Translations under genes and position numbers: made by a program
DNA from: Candidatus Parcubacteria bacterium
GTDB taxonomy: Bacteria > Patescibacteriota > Minisyncoccia > Phycocordibacterales > UBA2100
NCBI GenBank assembly: GCA_003599175.1
Contig: QZIY01000020.1
Location: 1 to 52,159, forward strand
Direction of reading: 5' to 3'
DNA: 52,159 nucleotides
Notes under the pieces: model-generated
The model's input: only the letters and a program-made list of their open reading frames with translations
Told to the model about the DNA's origin: nothing
Database searches by the model: none
In this document: one piece after another, positions 10,482 through 19,678 of the stretch
Numbering within the stretch: position 1 is the stretch's first letter
Layout: each line of letters opens with the position of its first letter

Positions 10482-11704
10482 GCGTTATACACAAAACCAC
10501 CTGCCGTATTTGCAAAGGGCCTGACCTCGTCAAAATCCTTGCGCTCGGTGACCATCCACCTGTCGACAATTTTCTCAGCGAGAAAGACATTGCGCGGGAA
10601 AAAAGGTACCCGCTTGATGTCTTTTTTTGCCGCGCCTGTAACCTGGTACAGCTTCTCGACGTGGTTTCCCCAGAAGAGCTCTTTCATGGCGATTATGCGT
10701 ACTTTTCATCCGCTTCCGAACCGCTAGTGCGGCATTTCGAACAGTATGCGAGTGATTTGAGGCAACGATTTTTGTCAGACGGTGACCTCGTTGTTGATAT
10801 AGGCAGTAATGATGGCGTTCTCCTTCAATTCCTTAAAGATTATCAGGTGCTCGGCATAGAGCCATCTGAAAATGTCGCACGGGCCGCGCGAGAGAAGGGC
10901 ATCGAAACGCTCGTTGCATTTTTCAACAGCTCGCTCGCGGATACGATCATTGCCTCTCACGGAAAGGCAAAAGTAATTACGGCGAACAATGTATTTGCAC
11001 ATATTGATGACATTGATGAAATTATTCGGGGGGTTCGCATACTTCTTGCCGACGACGGCGTCTATGCGTTTGAAGCGCATTATCTTCTTGATCTCATACA
11101 GAAGAAAGAATTTGACACGGTGTACCATGAGCATTTGTGCTATTACAGCGTGAAGCCACTCATCGAACTCTTTCGACGCTTTGAGATGGATATTTTTGAT
11201 GTCGAACGGCAGGAAACGCATGGCGGCTCGATTCGCGTGTATGCGGGAAAGAAAGGCGCACACTCGATCGAGCCTTCAGTCCAAACGCTCCTGCAGCTCG
11301 AAAAAGATGCCGGACTTCACGACGAACAAACATTCGCGGGATTCCAAAAGGAGGTGGAGTCGATTCGCGCAAAATTGCTCGAGGTCGTGCGCGAAGCACG
11401 TACAGAAGGTAAGAAAGTCATCGGTTACGGAGCGCCAGCAAAAGGGAATACACTCCTCAATTATTGTGGTTTTACAGCCGATGACATCGCATACATCACC
11501 GACACAACGCCGCACAAGATCGGCCTCCTCACGCCCGGCAGCCACATCCCCGTCGTCTCTCCCGATATCCTCAAGACAGAAACCCCCACGCTGATACTGC
11601 TTCTCGCCTGGAACTACAAAGACTACATTCTTGAAAAAGAGGCGGATGTGCGCAAACGCGGCGCACGCTTTATTATTCCCATACCGCGAGTTGAAATCGT
11701 ATGA
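10478..11704 (+). CDS. NDP-hexose C-methyltransferase (Methyltransf_13/14 type, zinc-binding N-terminus)
   Basis: CRICKGPDLVKILALGDHPPVDNFL, FCRACNLVQLLD, VDIGSNDGVLLQFL, HEHLCYYSV, GYGAPAKGNTLLNYCG. Confidence 0.88.
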   Translation: MSVIHKTTCRICKGPDLVKILALGDHPPVDNFLSEKDIAREKRYPLDVFFCRACNLVQLLDVVSPEELFHGDYAYFSSASEPLVRHFEQYASDLRQRFLSDGDLVVDIGSNDGVLLQFLKDYQVLGIEPSENVARAAREKGIETLVAFFNSSLADTIIASHGKAKVITANNVFAHIDDIDEIIRGVRILLADDGVYAFEAHYLLDLIQKKEFDTVYHEHLCYYSVKPLIELFRRFEMDIFDVERQETHGGSIRVYAGKKGAHSIEPSVQTLLQLEKDAGLHDEQTFAGFQKEVESIRAKLLEVVREARTEGKKVIGYGAPAKGNTLLNYCGFTADDIAYITDTTPHKIGLLTPGSHIPVVSPDILKTETPTLILLLAWNYKDYILEKEADVRKRGARFIIPIPRVEIV

Positions 11705-12435
11705 GCCTCAAGGATGATATTTTGAAATGCGTCGAACAGTCCGGGGCCACGATAGATCCGCTCATTGTACGCGCCGCAGAGCACGTTGAGGAGATGGCAG
11801 AAGGGGAGCATGACATTGATACGGTGCTCTCATGGCTTGCCGAAAAGCAGCGCGACTACCCCGCGCAAGTTGAAGAGGTTGGTGTGCGTGATTTGTCGTC
11901 ATGGAATGTCGATGAGAAGAGCGGCAATATCACGCACACATCCGGAAAATTTTTCTCGATCATCGGCGTACGCGTTAAAGGGGCGGGCGAGCGCGAAGTT
12001 GCTTCCTGGGATCAGCCCATGATGAAGCAGACTGAATGCAGTATTTCTGGCGTTATCGCGAAGCGCTTTGATGGCATACGAAAGTACCTTTTTTATGCCA
12101 AATTTGAGCCGGGTAATGTGAACCGTGTACAGCTCTCTCCTGCGCTCCAAGTGACGGAGAGCAACCTCGGGCGTGCGCATCAGGGAAAAAAACCGCGACT
12201 CGCTGAATACTTTGAAGGAGAGAAAGGGAAACTACTGACGAGTGTCGTTGATGTCGAAGACGGCGGACGCTTTTTTCAAAAGACAAATCGCACTATGATC
12301 GTCGAGGTCGCCGACAATGAGGATGTGCCGATGACCGATGATTACATCTGGCTTACGCTTCCGCAAATTCGACGGCTTCTTTTGGTCGACAACGTGATCA
12401 ATTCGCTCGCACGTGATGTGTGCGCCGTACTCTAA
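11701..12435 (+). CDS. NDP-hexose 2,3-dehydratase family, single-repeat (half-size)
   Basis: GKFFSIIGVRV...REVASWDQPMM...FYAKFEPGNVNRVQLSPALQVTESNLGRAHQG...FFQKTNRTMIVEV...WLTLPQIRRLL; EvaA/TylCVI-like. Confidence 0.82.
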   Translation: MSLKDDILKCVEQSGATIDPLIVRAAEHVEEMAEGEHDIDTVLSWLAEKQRDYPAQVEEVGVRDLSSWNVDEKSGNITHTSGKFFSIIGVRVKGAGEREVASWDQPMMKQTECSISGVIAKRFDGIRKYLFYAKFEPGNVNRVQLSPALQVTESNLGRAHQGKKPRLAEYFEGEKGKLLTSVVDVEDGGRFFQKTNRTMIVEVADNEDVPMTDDYIWLTLPQIRRLLLVDNVINSLARDVCAVL

Positions 12436-12438
12436 GCT

Positions 12439-13434
12439 ATGAAATTGCGAATCGGTATTCTCGGGTGTGCGAATATTGCAGCTAAATATGCGATACCCGC
12501 GTTTCAAGAAGTTGAAATCGCTGAACTTGTTGCGATTGCGAGCCGTGATGAGGATAAGGCGAAGACATGGGGAGCGCAGTATGGTCTTGAGGTGGAAAAC
12601 TATGAATCACTGATTGCGCGCGAGGACATTGATGTCATATATAGTCCGCTCCCGATTGGACTTCAGGAGGAGTGGGGCACAAGAGTGTTGAGTGTCGGTA
12701 AACATCTCATCTGCGAAAAATCGATCACGTACAGTCTCGATTCGGCGAAGCGTATGGTGGATTGCGCAAAGAGGAATGGTGTGGCGCTCTATGAAAATTT
12801 TGTCCCAGAATTCCATCCGCAACACGTGCGCATACAAGAACTCATCACTGATGGTGCGATCGGCAAACCGCACATATTTCAAGGATGGTATGGTTTCCCC
12901 CCATTTCCAGCCGAAGATATTCGCTACCGCGTGGATCTGAAAGGCGGTGCACTGAATGATGCCGGTTGCTACACTGTTTTCATGGCTCGTAAAATGCTCG
13001 CACAAGAGCCAATTGCGGTTACATGCAGACTTGCAGCCAATGGACACGAGGTGGACGTAGAAGGGTCTGCACTGCTTGAGTTTCCAAATGCAACCGCACA
13101 GCTTTCGTTTGGGTTCAATAATTTGTATCAAAACACCTACTCAATATGGGGTGAAAAAGGCCTCATCCGAACGGGGCGAGCCTACGCGCTACCGCCTACA
13201 CTCAAGCCGCCCGTTGAGCTCATTACGAACGATGGCAGTGCATCAAAGACGGACGTTGTAGACGTGCCCTCTGCAAATCAATTTGCGCTCAGTTTTGATT
13301 ATTTTTGCTGTGCGGTTTTGAATGACGATACACGTGCAAAGGACACAATGGCACAACGAATCTTGCAGCAGGCCCGCGTGCTCGAAGCGATGCGCATTTC
13401 GGCACGAGATCACCGTCGGGTTGAGCTTCTGTAG
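12439..13434 (+). CDS. Gfo/Idh/MocA-family oxidoreductase (candidate NDP-3-ketosugar reductase)
   Basis: RIGILGCANIAAKYAIPAF...YSPLPIGLQEEWGTRVLSVGKHLICEKS...GGALNDAGCYTV. Confidence 0.85.
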   Translation: MKLRIGILGCANIAAKYAIPAFQEVEIAELVAIASRDEDKAKTWGAQYGLEVENYESLIAREDIDVIYSPLPIGLQEEWGTRVLSVGKHLICEKSITYSLDSAKRMVDCAKRNGVALYENFVPEFHPQHVRIQELITDGAIGKPHIFQGWYGFPPFPAEDIRYRVDLKGGALNDAGCYTVFMARKMLAQEPIAVTCRLAANGHEVDVEGSALLEFPNATAQLSFGFNNLYQNTYSIWGEKGLIRTGRAYALPPTLKPPVELITNDGSASKTDVVDVPSANQFALSFDYFCCAVLNDDTRAKDTMAQRILQQARVLEAMRISARDHRRVELL

Positions 13435-13439
13435 CACAT

Positions 13440-14594
13440 ATGGCAATGCAAAGAAAACTGCGGATCGCACTCATTTACAGCGGGCGCTTTCCTGGTGAAA
13501 AGGCGGGAGCGCTTTTTGCCGCTAAAAGTGCGGAGGCGTTTGCAGAGCAGGGTGTCGAGGTGACACTCATTGTACCGAAGCGGCGCGATAGCATGAAGCA
13601 GACACCACAGCAGGTATGGGGCGTACCTGATTCCTTTGCCGTGCGTTTGTTGCCCGTCGTGAACCTCTTTCCCGTACGCTTCTTTGCACCAATTGCTTTT
13701 TTTGTAGCGCTCATCACGTATGTGCCGGTCGTTTTTCTCTATCTTCTCTTCAGCAGGCGTTCATTCGATCTCATCTACTCAAACGAGGCATACCCTTTGC
13801 TTGCGGCATCATTCCTTGCTCCATGTGTGTATGAACTCCACGATTTTCCACGACGAACGCTCTTTCTCTATCGCATCCTGTTCCGTCGCTTGCTGCTTAT
13901 CGTATCGACCAATGAATGGAAAAAACAACAACTCATCGAACGCTTTGGCGTCCCTGCGGAGCGCATCCTTGTTGAGCGCAATGCCGTCGATCTTGCCATA
14001 AATGATGTATCAAAAGAGACGGCGCGCACTCACCTCGGTCTGGAGGGTGATAGGTTCTATGTTGTATACACGGGCCAACTCTATAGCTGGAAAGGTACCG
14101 ACACACTGGCCGCGACCGCGACATTTCTTCCGAATGCGGTCATCGTGTTTGTGGGTGGCTTGGGACATGACCTTGAACGCTTCAAGGCACGGTGGGGACA
14201 GCAAAAAAATATTCGCATTGTTGGGCAGGTACCGCATGGCGAAGTTGTCTATTGGCAAAAGGCGGCCGACGTGCTTGTTATTCCGAATACGGCAAAAGAA
14301 GCTATTTCCGAGTTTTATACATCGCCAATGAAACTGTTCGAGTACATGGCTGCTGAGCGGCCGATTATTGCTTCTGACATTCCTTCCATCCGCGAGGTCT
14401 TGGGAGACGAGATGGCATACTTTGCAGAGCCCGATAATGCGAGTTCGTTTGCTTCGGCGATCACCGGAGCACTCGATAACCCGATGGGAGCGATAAAAAA
14501 AGCACGCTTAGCACGCGCGAATGTAGTGGCACATACCTGGCAAAAACGCTCTGCGCGTATTCTGGATGCTATACGATATGCTACAGACGGGTAA
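13440..14594 (+). CDS. GT4-family glycosyltransferase
   Basis: FYVVYTGQLYSWKGTDTLAA...VIPNTAKEAISEFYTSPMKLFEYMAAERPIIASDIPSIRE. Confidence 0.85.
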   Translation: MAMQRKLRIALIYSGRFPGEKAGALFAAKSAEAFAEQGVEVTLIVPKRRDSMKQTPQQVWGVPDSFAVRLLPVVNLFPVRFFAPIAFFVALITYVPVVFLYLLFSRRSFDLIYSNEAYPLLAASFLAPCVYELHDFPRRTLFLYRILFRRLLLIVSTNEWKKQQLIERFGVPAERILVERNAVDLAINDVSKETARTHLGLEGDRFYVVYTGQLYSWKGTDTLAATATFLPNAVIVFVGGLGHDLERFKARWGQQKNIRIVGQVPHGEVVYWQKAADVLVIPNTAKEAISEFYTSPMKLFEYMAAERPIIASDIPSIREVLGDEMAYFAEPDNASSFASAITGALDNPMGAIKKARLARANVVAHTWQKRSARILDAIRYATDG

Positions 14595-14630
14595 TTTCTC
14601 AAAGTTGTTAGCCGTGCTATGTTGCGAGAC

Positions 14631-15824
14631 ATGAAATCACAGGCTTCCCGGCGCCGTGTATCCGCACAAAAGCCATACCTTACCTTTGGCGCGCCCGATA
14701 TTGGAAAAGAAGAAATAGGTGCCGTTACGTCTGTCTTGCGATCTAGCTGGCTTGGCACGGGCCCAAAGACACATGATTTCGAGCATCTCGTCGGTAAGTA
14801 TACGGGGGCACAAGCTGCTTGCGCGCTCAATTCCGCAACCGCGGCTCTCCACCTTTCACTCGTCGGCCTTGGTATCGGAGCAGGCGATGAGGTGATTACG
14901 ACACCGCTTACCTTCTGTGCGAGCGCAAATGCGATCATCCATGCAGGAGCGACCCCGGTTTTCGTCGATGTCGAACGCGACTCCATGAACATCGATCCTA
15001 CAAAAATCGAGAAAGCGATCACGAAGAAAACCAAGGCGATATTGCCCGTCCATATGGCGGGGCGTCCCTGCAACATGGAGGCGATCAAGAAACTTGCCAG
15101 GAAGCACAAACTCTTCGTCATTGAAGATGCGGCGCATGCGCTTGGCGCTTCATACAAGGGCAAGAAGATCGGATCTCTCAGCGATGCGACCTGCTTTAGT
15201 TTTTATGTCACCAAAAATATTATCACTGGTGAAGGAGGCATGATTACAACCAATGATAAGCAATTTGCGGATCGCGTGCGCATTTTGTCGCTTCACGGCA
15301 TGTCGAAAGACGCTTGGAAGCGTTACAGTGCATCTGGCTACTCACACTATGAAGTTGTCGTACCCGGATTCAAATACAACCTCACCGATCTTGCTTCGGC
15401 AATCGGTATCGAACAAATGAAAAAGATCTCGCGATTCAACGCACGGCGGAAAAAGATTTGGGACATCTACTCCAAGGCATTTAAAGATTTGCCGGTGGTG
15501 CTCCCTGCGCCGATTCCCGCTGACATCGAGCATGCGCGACATCTCTATACGCTCTTGATCGATGAAAAGACCACGGGCCTTTCACGCGACGCCTTCATGC
15601 AGGCCTTGCATGAACGTGGAGTGGGGAGTGGTGTGCACTTCCGACCGGTTCATCTGCATGCATACTACCGCGAGCACTTCGGCTACAAAGAGGGTGATTT
15701 TCCACATGCGGAGTATATTGGCGAGCGAACCGTCTCCATTCCGTTTTCTTCTGCGCTTACCGACAGAGAAGTCTCGCGCGTGATCAAAGCAGTTCGAGAG
15801 GTTATCGAAGAACACCATGGCTAA
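14631..15824 (+). CDS. DegT/DnrJ/EryC1/StrS-family PLP sugar aminotransferase
   Basis: LGTGPKTHDFEHLVGKYTG; IEDAAHALGASYKGKKIGSLSDATCFSFYVTKNI (PLP Lys). Confidence 0.92.
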   Translation: MKSQASRRRVSAQKPYLTFGAPDIGKEEIGAVTSVLRSSWLGTGPKTHDFEHLVGKYTGAQAACALNSATAALHLSLVGLGIGAGDEVITTPLTFCASANAIIHAGATPVFVDVERDSMNIDPTKIEKAITKKTKAILPVHMAGRPCNMEAIKKLARKHKLFVIEDAAHALGASYKGKKIGSLSDATCFSFYVTKNIITGEGGMITTNDKQFADRVRILSLHGMSKDAWKRYSASGYSHYEVVVPGFKYNLTDLASAIGIEQMKKISRFNARRKKIWDIYSKAFKDLPVVLPAPIPADIEHARHLYTLLIDEKTTGLSRDAFMQALHERGVGSGVHFRPVHLHAYYREHFGYKEGDFPHAEYIGERTVSIPFSSALTDREVSRVIKAVREVIEEHHG

Positions 15825-16578
15825 CACGTACGCACTGAGTGGGAAACATATTCTTATTACGGGTGCCAACGGCCAACTTGGCAGTGGCCTCGCTGCTCGT
15901 TTTACACAAGAAGGCGCCATCGTGCATGTGTCCGATATACAGGAGATAATCACGCCAGATCTTGCAAAGGCACTCACTGCTCTCGGTGCCTCCTTCACCT
16001 ATCACAAGCTCGACATCTCCAAGGAATCCGATATCAAAAAAGTTGTCGACGAACTCCCGGCACTGAACGTACTCGTCAACAATGCGGGCATTGCCGTGTT
16101 CACACCTTTTGAAGAACGCACGCCGGAGGAACTTGATGCGGTGATGGATGTAAATATAAAAGGCACCATTCTTACGGCCAAAATATGTGCGGCGAAGATG
16201 ACGGGAAAAGACGGGAAAATTATCAATATCGGATCAATCTATGGCGTCGTGCCGGGTGACAAGCGCATCTATGGCGACTCGGGCCGCAACACCTCAGAAA
16301 TTTACGCTGCGACGAAGGCGGGTGTGATTCATCTCACCAAATACCTGGCTGCCTATCTTGCCGACAAGGGTATTACCGTCAATGCGGTTTCGCCGGGCGG
16401 CATTTTCAGTAATCAAAAAGATTTTTTTGTCGCCGAATACACCAACAAAACACCCCTCAAGCGGATGGCATCGGTCGACGATATCGCAAACGCCGTACTC
16501 TTTCTCGCCTCGAGTGATGCCGGCTATATCACCGGTCAAAACCTTGTTGTCGACGGCGGCTTTTCACTCAATCAATAG
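15817..16578 (+). CDS. short-chain dehydrogenase/reductase
   Basis: ILITGANGQLGSGLAARF; NVLVNNAGIAV; EIYAATKAGVIHLTKYLA; NAVSPGGI. Confidence 0.9.
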   Translation: MANTYALSGKHILITGANGQLGSGLAARFTQEGAIVHVSDIQEIITPDLAKALTALGASFTYHKLDISKESDIKKVVDELPALNVLVNNAGIAVFTPFEERTPEELDAVMDVNIKGTILTAKICAAKMTGKDGKIINIGSIYGVVPGDKRIYGDSGRNTSEIYAATKAGVIHLTKYLAAYLADKGITVNAVSPGGIFSNQKDFFVAEYTNKTPLKRMASVDDIANAVLFLASSDAGYITGQNLVVDGGFSLNQ

Positions 16579-16579
16579 T

Positions 16580-17407
16580 ATGTCGCTCGCAACACTCGGG
16601 ATCGGAAAAGGAAAAACATTTATCATCGCCGAAGTCGGTATCAATCACAATGGAGATTTCAAAAAAGCGGTCAAGCTGATCGACGAAGCGAAAAAAGCAG
16701 GCGCGGACGCGGTGAAGTTTCAGACCTATGTCACCGAAAAACGTGTTCCAAAAGATAGTCCAATCTACGGCATTTTGAAGCAATGCGAACTCTCGCAGGA
16801 GGATCAACGAAGGCTCAAAATACATGCGGATAAAAAAGGAATCCTCTTCTTCTCGACTCCCTTTGATGAAGAGAGCGTCACCTTTCTCAAAGATCTCAAT
16901 GTGCCGCTTCTCAAGATTGCGTCCTTTGATATCGTAAATCACAAGCTTCTTCGCGCGTGCGCGAAAACTAAGATCCCGATGATTATCTCGCGCGGCATGG
17001 CCTCACAATCGGAAATCGCTACTGCTGCCTCAATCTGCAAAAAGGTGGGCACCGAATTCGCGCTCTTGCACTGCGTTTCTGCCTATCCGGCACCCAAAAC
17101 ATCGGTGAATCTTCGCGCGATCGACGCTCTCAAAGCACAATACAAAGTCCCCGTCGGCTTTTCTGATCACACACTCGACATTGATGCATGCGTCTATGCG
17201 GTTGCCCGCGGCGCAGAGGTTTTGGAAAAGCACTTCACGCTTAATCGCAGAATGAAAGGGCCTGACCACCGGCTCTCGGCAGATCCGAAGATGCTCGCGC
17301 AGTTGGTGCAGCGTGTCCGAGAAGTAGAGGGGATGTTGGGCCGAGGTAAACTCGTGTCACTCCCTGTGGAGGCCGGTACTCGACAATATCGCCGCAAGAG
17401 TGTATGA
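16580..17407 (+). CDS. NeuB/SpsE-like nonulosonate synthase, no SAF domain
   Basis: FIIAEVGINHNGDFKKAVKLIDEAKKAGADAVKFQTY; LLHCVSAYPAP; GFSDHTLD; EKHFTL. Confidence 0.87.
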   Translation: MSLATLGIGKGKTFIIAEVGINHNGDFKKAVKLIDEAKKAGADAVKFQTYVTEKRVPKDSPIYGILKQCELSQEDQRRLKIHADKKGILFFSTPFDEESVTFLKDLNVPLLKIASFDIVNHKLLRACAKTKIPMIISRGMASQSEIATAASICKKVGTEFALLHCVSAYPAPKTSVNLRAIDALKAQYKVPVGFSDHTLDIDACVYAVARGAEVLEKHFTLNRRMKGPDHRLSADPKMLAQLVQRVREVEGMLGRGKLVSLPVEAGTRQYRRKSV

Positions 17408-18180
17408 AGTTTCAAATCGCGACGCCGCTCTCGACGATTTTTCAGAAGGCTTCTGTCGAAGAAAAAGATCGCATCATCGAACTCTCTGATGTTTTTGAAT
17501 ATCGTCACGGCATCGAAAGCGGTGTCGCTTCTGACAAGCCCCGCATCTATCACGCCGAGGAGAGCATCGTCGATCCCTGGAGTGATGCGGAGCTTGCAGA
17601 AATGAGCGACCGATTTTCGCGGGAGCACATCAAGTTCGTGACCTTCCACGTACCCACCTGCTACACGAAACCACCGATCAAGGATGGCTCGTACGTGCTA
17701 GGCGGTCGCGCGATGAGCGCAGATGAAATGCGAGCGAACGCGAAACAGAATGTGGAGCGCATGCGATCTGTCGGCGCACGCATCCCGATGGGCGCCGAGA
17801 ACAACAATTACTTCCCGACCGGCGCGTATGAAATCGTGACAGAGCCAGAATTTCTGACTGCCATCATGGAAGACAGCGGTTTCTCCTGGCTCCTCGATAT
17901 TGCACATGCGGAAATTACGGCGAAGCACACCAACGTGTCATTAGACGAGTATCTTTCAAAAATCGGTCTTGAACGCGTGGTACAGCTTCACTTGAGCGGC
18001 ATTACACGTACGCCGGAAGGGTATAAAGATTCGCATGGTCCCATGGCGGCGATCGACTGGGAGAACTTCGAGAAAATCGCAAAACAGTGCCACAACTTAC
18101 AGTATGTTACTCTCGAATACTACAAAGAACCAAGCGTCTTATTGCCGATGCTGGAGCGTCTCCATACGTATCAATCATGA
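17404..18180 (+). CDS. TIM-barrel protein, DUF692/MNIO-like
   Basis: GAENNNYFPTGAYEIVTEPEFLTAIMEDSGFSWLLDIAHAEITAKHTNVSLDEYLSKIGLERVVQLHLSG resembles the DUF692 (UPF0276) core. Confidence 0.6.
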   Translation: MKFQIATPLSTIFQKASVEEKDRIIELSDVFEYRHGIESGVASDKPRIYHAEESIVDPWSDAELAEMSDRFSREHIKFVTFHVPTCYTKPPIKDGSYVLGGRAMSADEMRANAKQNVERMRSVGARIPMGAENNNYFPTGAYEIVTEPEFLTAIMEDSGFSWLLDIAHAEITAKHTNVSLDEYLSKIGLERVVQLHLSGITRTPEGYKDSHGPMAAIDWENFEKIAKQCHNLQYVTLEYYKEPSVLLPMLERLHTYQS

Positions 18181-18905
18181 AAAAGCAATCGATCATCGAG
18201 TATCTTCCGTGGGACAGCGATTTCTTCAAGAAAAAAATCGCACGACTTTCACGCACATCGATAACCAAGCGACACATGAAGGAAGCAATCGCTGCAGCAA
18301 AAAAAGGAAACATCGAATGTCTCTACGCAACACTTGAAGCTGATGATCAGCGACATATCGAACTCGCAGAACAAAACGGTTTAGCACTTGTGGGGACGCG
18401 GGTAACGTACGCCTTCTCTGGTAAACTTCCCACCGCCAAATCTTCCGATGTCAGCATACGCGAGGGAACGGATGCCGATCGAGAAGATCTCTTGCGCCTC
18501 GCGGCGATCTTGAGTAGGGAAAGCCGCTTCGCGCGCGATCCGCACTTCGGTGCGACTGTTGCGAAGCGCTTGTATCGCACATGGATCGAAAAGCTTCTCT
18601 TTGATTCGTCGCCGCGCACAAGCGTACTCGTCGCCACGGTGAAAGGAAAGTTCGCCGGATTCATCGCCTCAAGCGTCCATGATGGCATGGCACATATCGA
18701 ACTTATCATCGTCGACGGCGCCTTTCGTGGCAAAGGAATCGGGAAACTCCTCATCGCTCAGAGCACCGCCCTGTATCGAAAACAAGGATTCACACAGATG
18801 CGCGTCTCCACCCAAGGCAGTAACATCGCAGCGCAGTCGCTCTACCAGTCGTGCGGTTTCCGTATCGCACGGATGGCGCTCGATTATCATAAGTGGTTCG
18901 TATGA
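18177..18905 (+). CDS. GNAT-family N-acetyltransferase (amino-sugar acetyltransferase-like)
   Basis: LPWDSDFFKKKIARL N-terminus as in RffC-like proteins; IVDGAFRGKGIGKLLIAQS; AQSLYQSCGF. Confidence 0.8.
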   Translation: MKKQSIIEYLPWDSDFFKKKIARLSRTSITKRHMKEAIAAAKKGNIECLYATLEADDQRHIELAEQNGLALVGTRVTYAFSGKLPTAKSSDVSIREGTDADREDLLRLAAILSRESRFARDPHFGATVAKRLYRTWIEKLLFDSSPRTSVLVATVKGKFAGFIASSVHDGMAHIELIIVDGAFRGKGIGKLLIAQSTALYRKQGFTQMRVSTQGSNIAAQSLYQSCGFRIARMALDYHKWFV

Positions 18906-19672
18906 GCACTATGGCGATCGTTCAGGCGCGCATGCAATCATCCCGTCTGCCAGGGAAGATTTTGTTACCACTTTCAGAAGAAAAAACGACACTCGAGTGC
19001 ATGCTCGATCGCGTGAAGCAGAGCGAGGAAATAGACCAGGTGGTCGTTGCCGTGAGCGATACTGAGGCAGATGCGCCGCTCCACCGCTTCCTCGAAAGAA
19101 TCGGACAGCCCTATGCTGTCGGAAGTGAAAACGATGTTTTGGACCGCTACTGGAGCGCAGCGAAAAAGTTTGCACATGTGGGAAGCACAATTGTGCGCCT
19201 TACATCGGATTGTCCGGTCATTGACCCCAAGGTTATCGACCGCGTGATTCGTTTCTACCAAGAAGGCCATTATGACTTTGTATCAAATTCGCTTGAACCC
19301 TATTCCTGGCCCGATGGTATGGATACCGAAGTATTTTCCTGCGAGCTTCTTGAACGTGCGGCAAAGGAAGCGACAAAGCCCTCGCATCGCGAGCATGTCA
19401 CGTTTTATTTCTGGCAGAACCCTGGCCTCTTCAAGATCGGCTACTTCAAAAACAGCTCCAACCAGTCCTCCTATCGGCTCACGCTTGATTACCCCGGGGA
19501 TTACGAAGTCTTGCGACGTATCCACAAGCATTTTGCTCCGCGTACCGATTTCACCGTTGCGGAGATTATTTCCTTTCTCGATGCCAATCCGGACGTTCGC
19601 GAGATGAATAGTGAGGCGGTCCGCAACGCTGGCTGGCAGAGCGCGCTCAAAAAAGATAGTATCCAAAAATAA
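18902..19672 (+). CDS. SpsF-like cytidylyltransferase
   Basis: MAIVQARMQSSRLPGKIL; GSENDVLDRYWSAAK; RLTSDCPVIDP; RLTLDYPGDYEVL. Confidence 0.87.
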   Translation: MSTMAIVQARMQSSRLPGKILLPLSEEKTTLECMLDRVKQSEEIDQVVVAVSDTEADAPLHRFLERIGQPYAVGSENDVLDRYWSAAKKFAHVGSTIVRLTSDCPVIDPKVIDRVIRFYQEGHYDFVSNSLEPYSWPDGMDTEVFSCELLERAAKEATKPSHREHVTFYFWQNPGLFKIGYFKNSSNQSSYRLTLDYPGDYEVLRRIHKHFAPRTDFTVAEIISFLDANPDVREMNSEAVRNAGWQSALKKDSIQK

Positions 19673-19678
19673 GCGTCT

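Noticed and set aside
12428-12433. TACTCT before ATG 12439 as a leaderless promoter
   Set aside because: Overlaps the end of the upstream CDS in a tightly packed operon and spacing (5 nt) is short; likely chance
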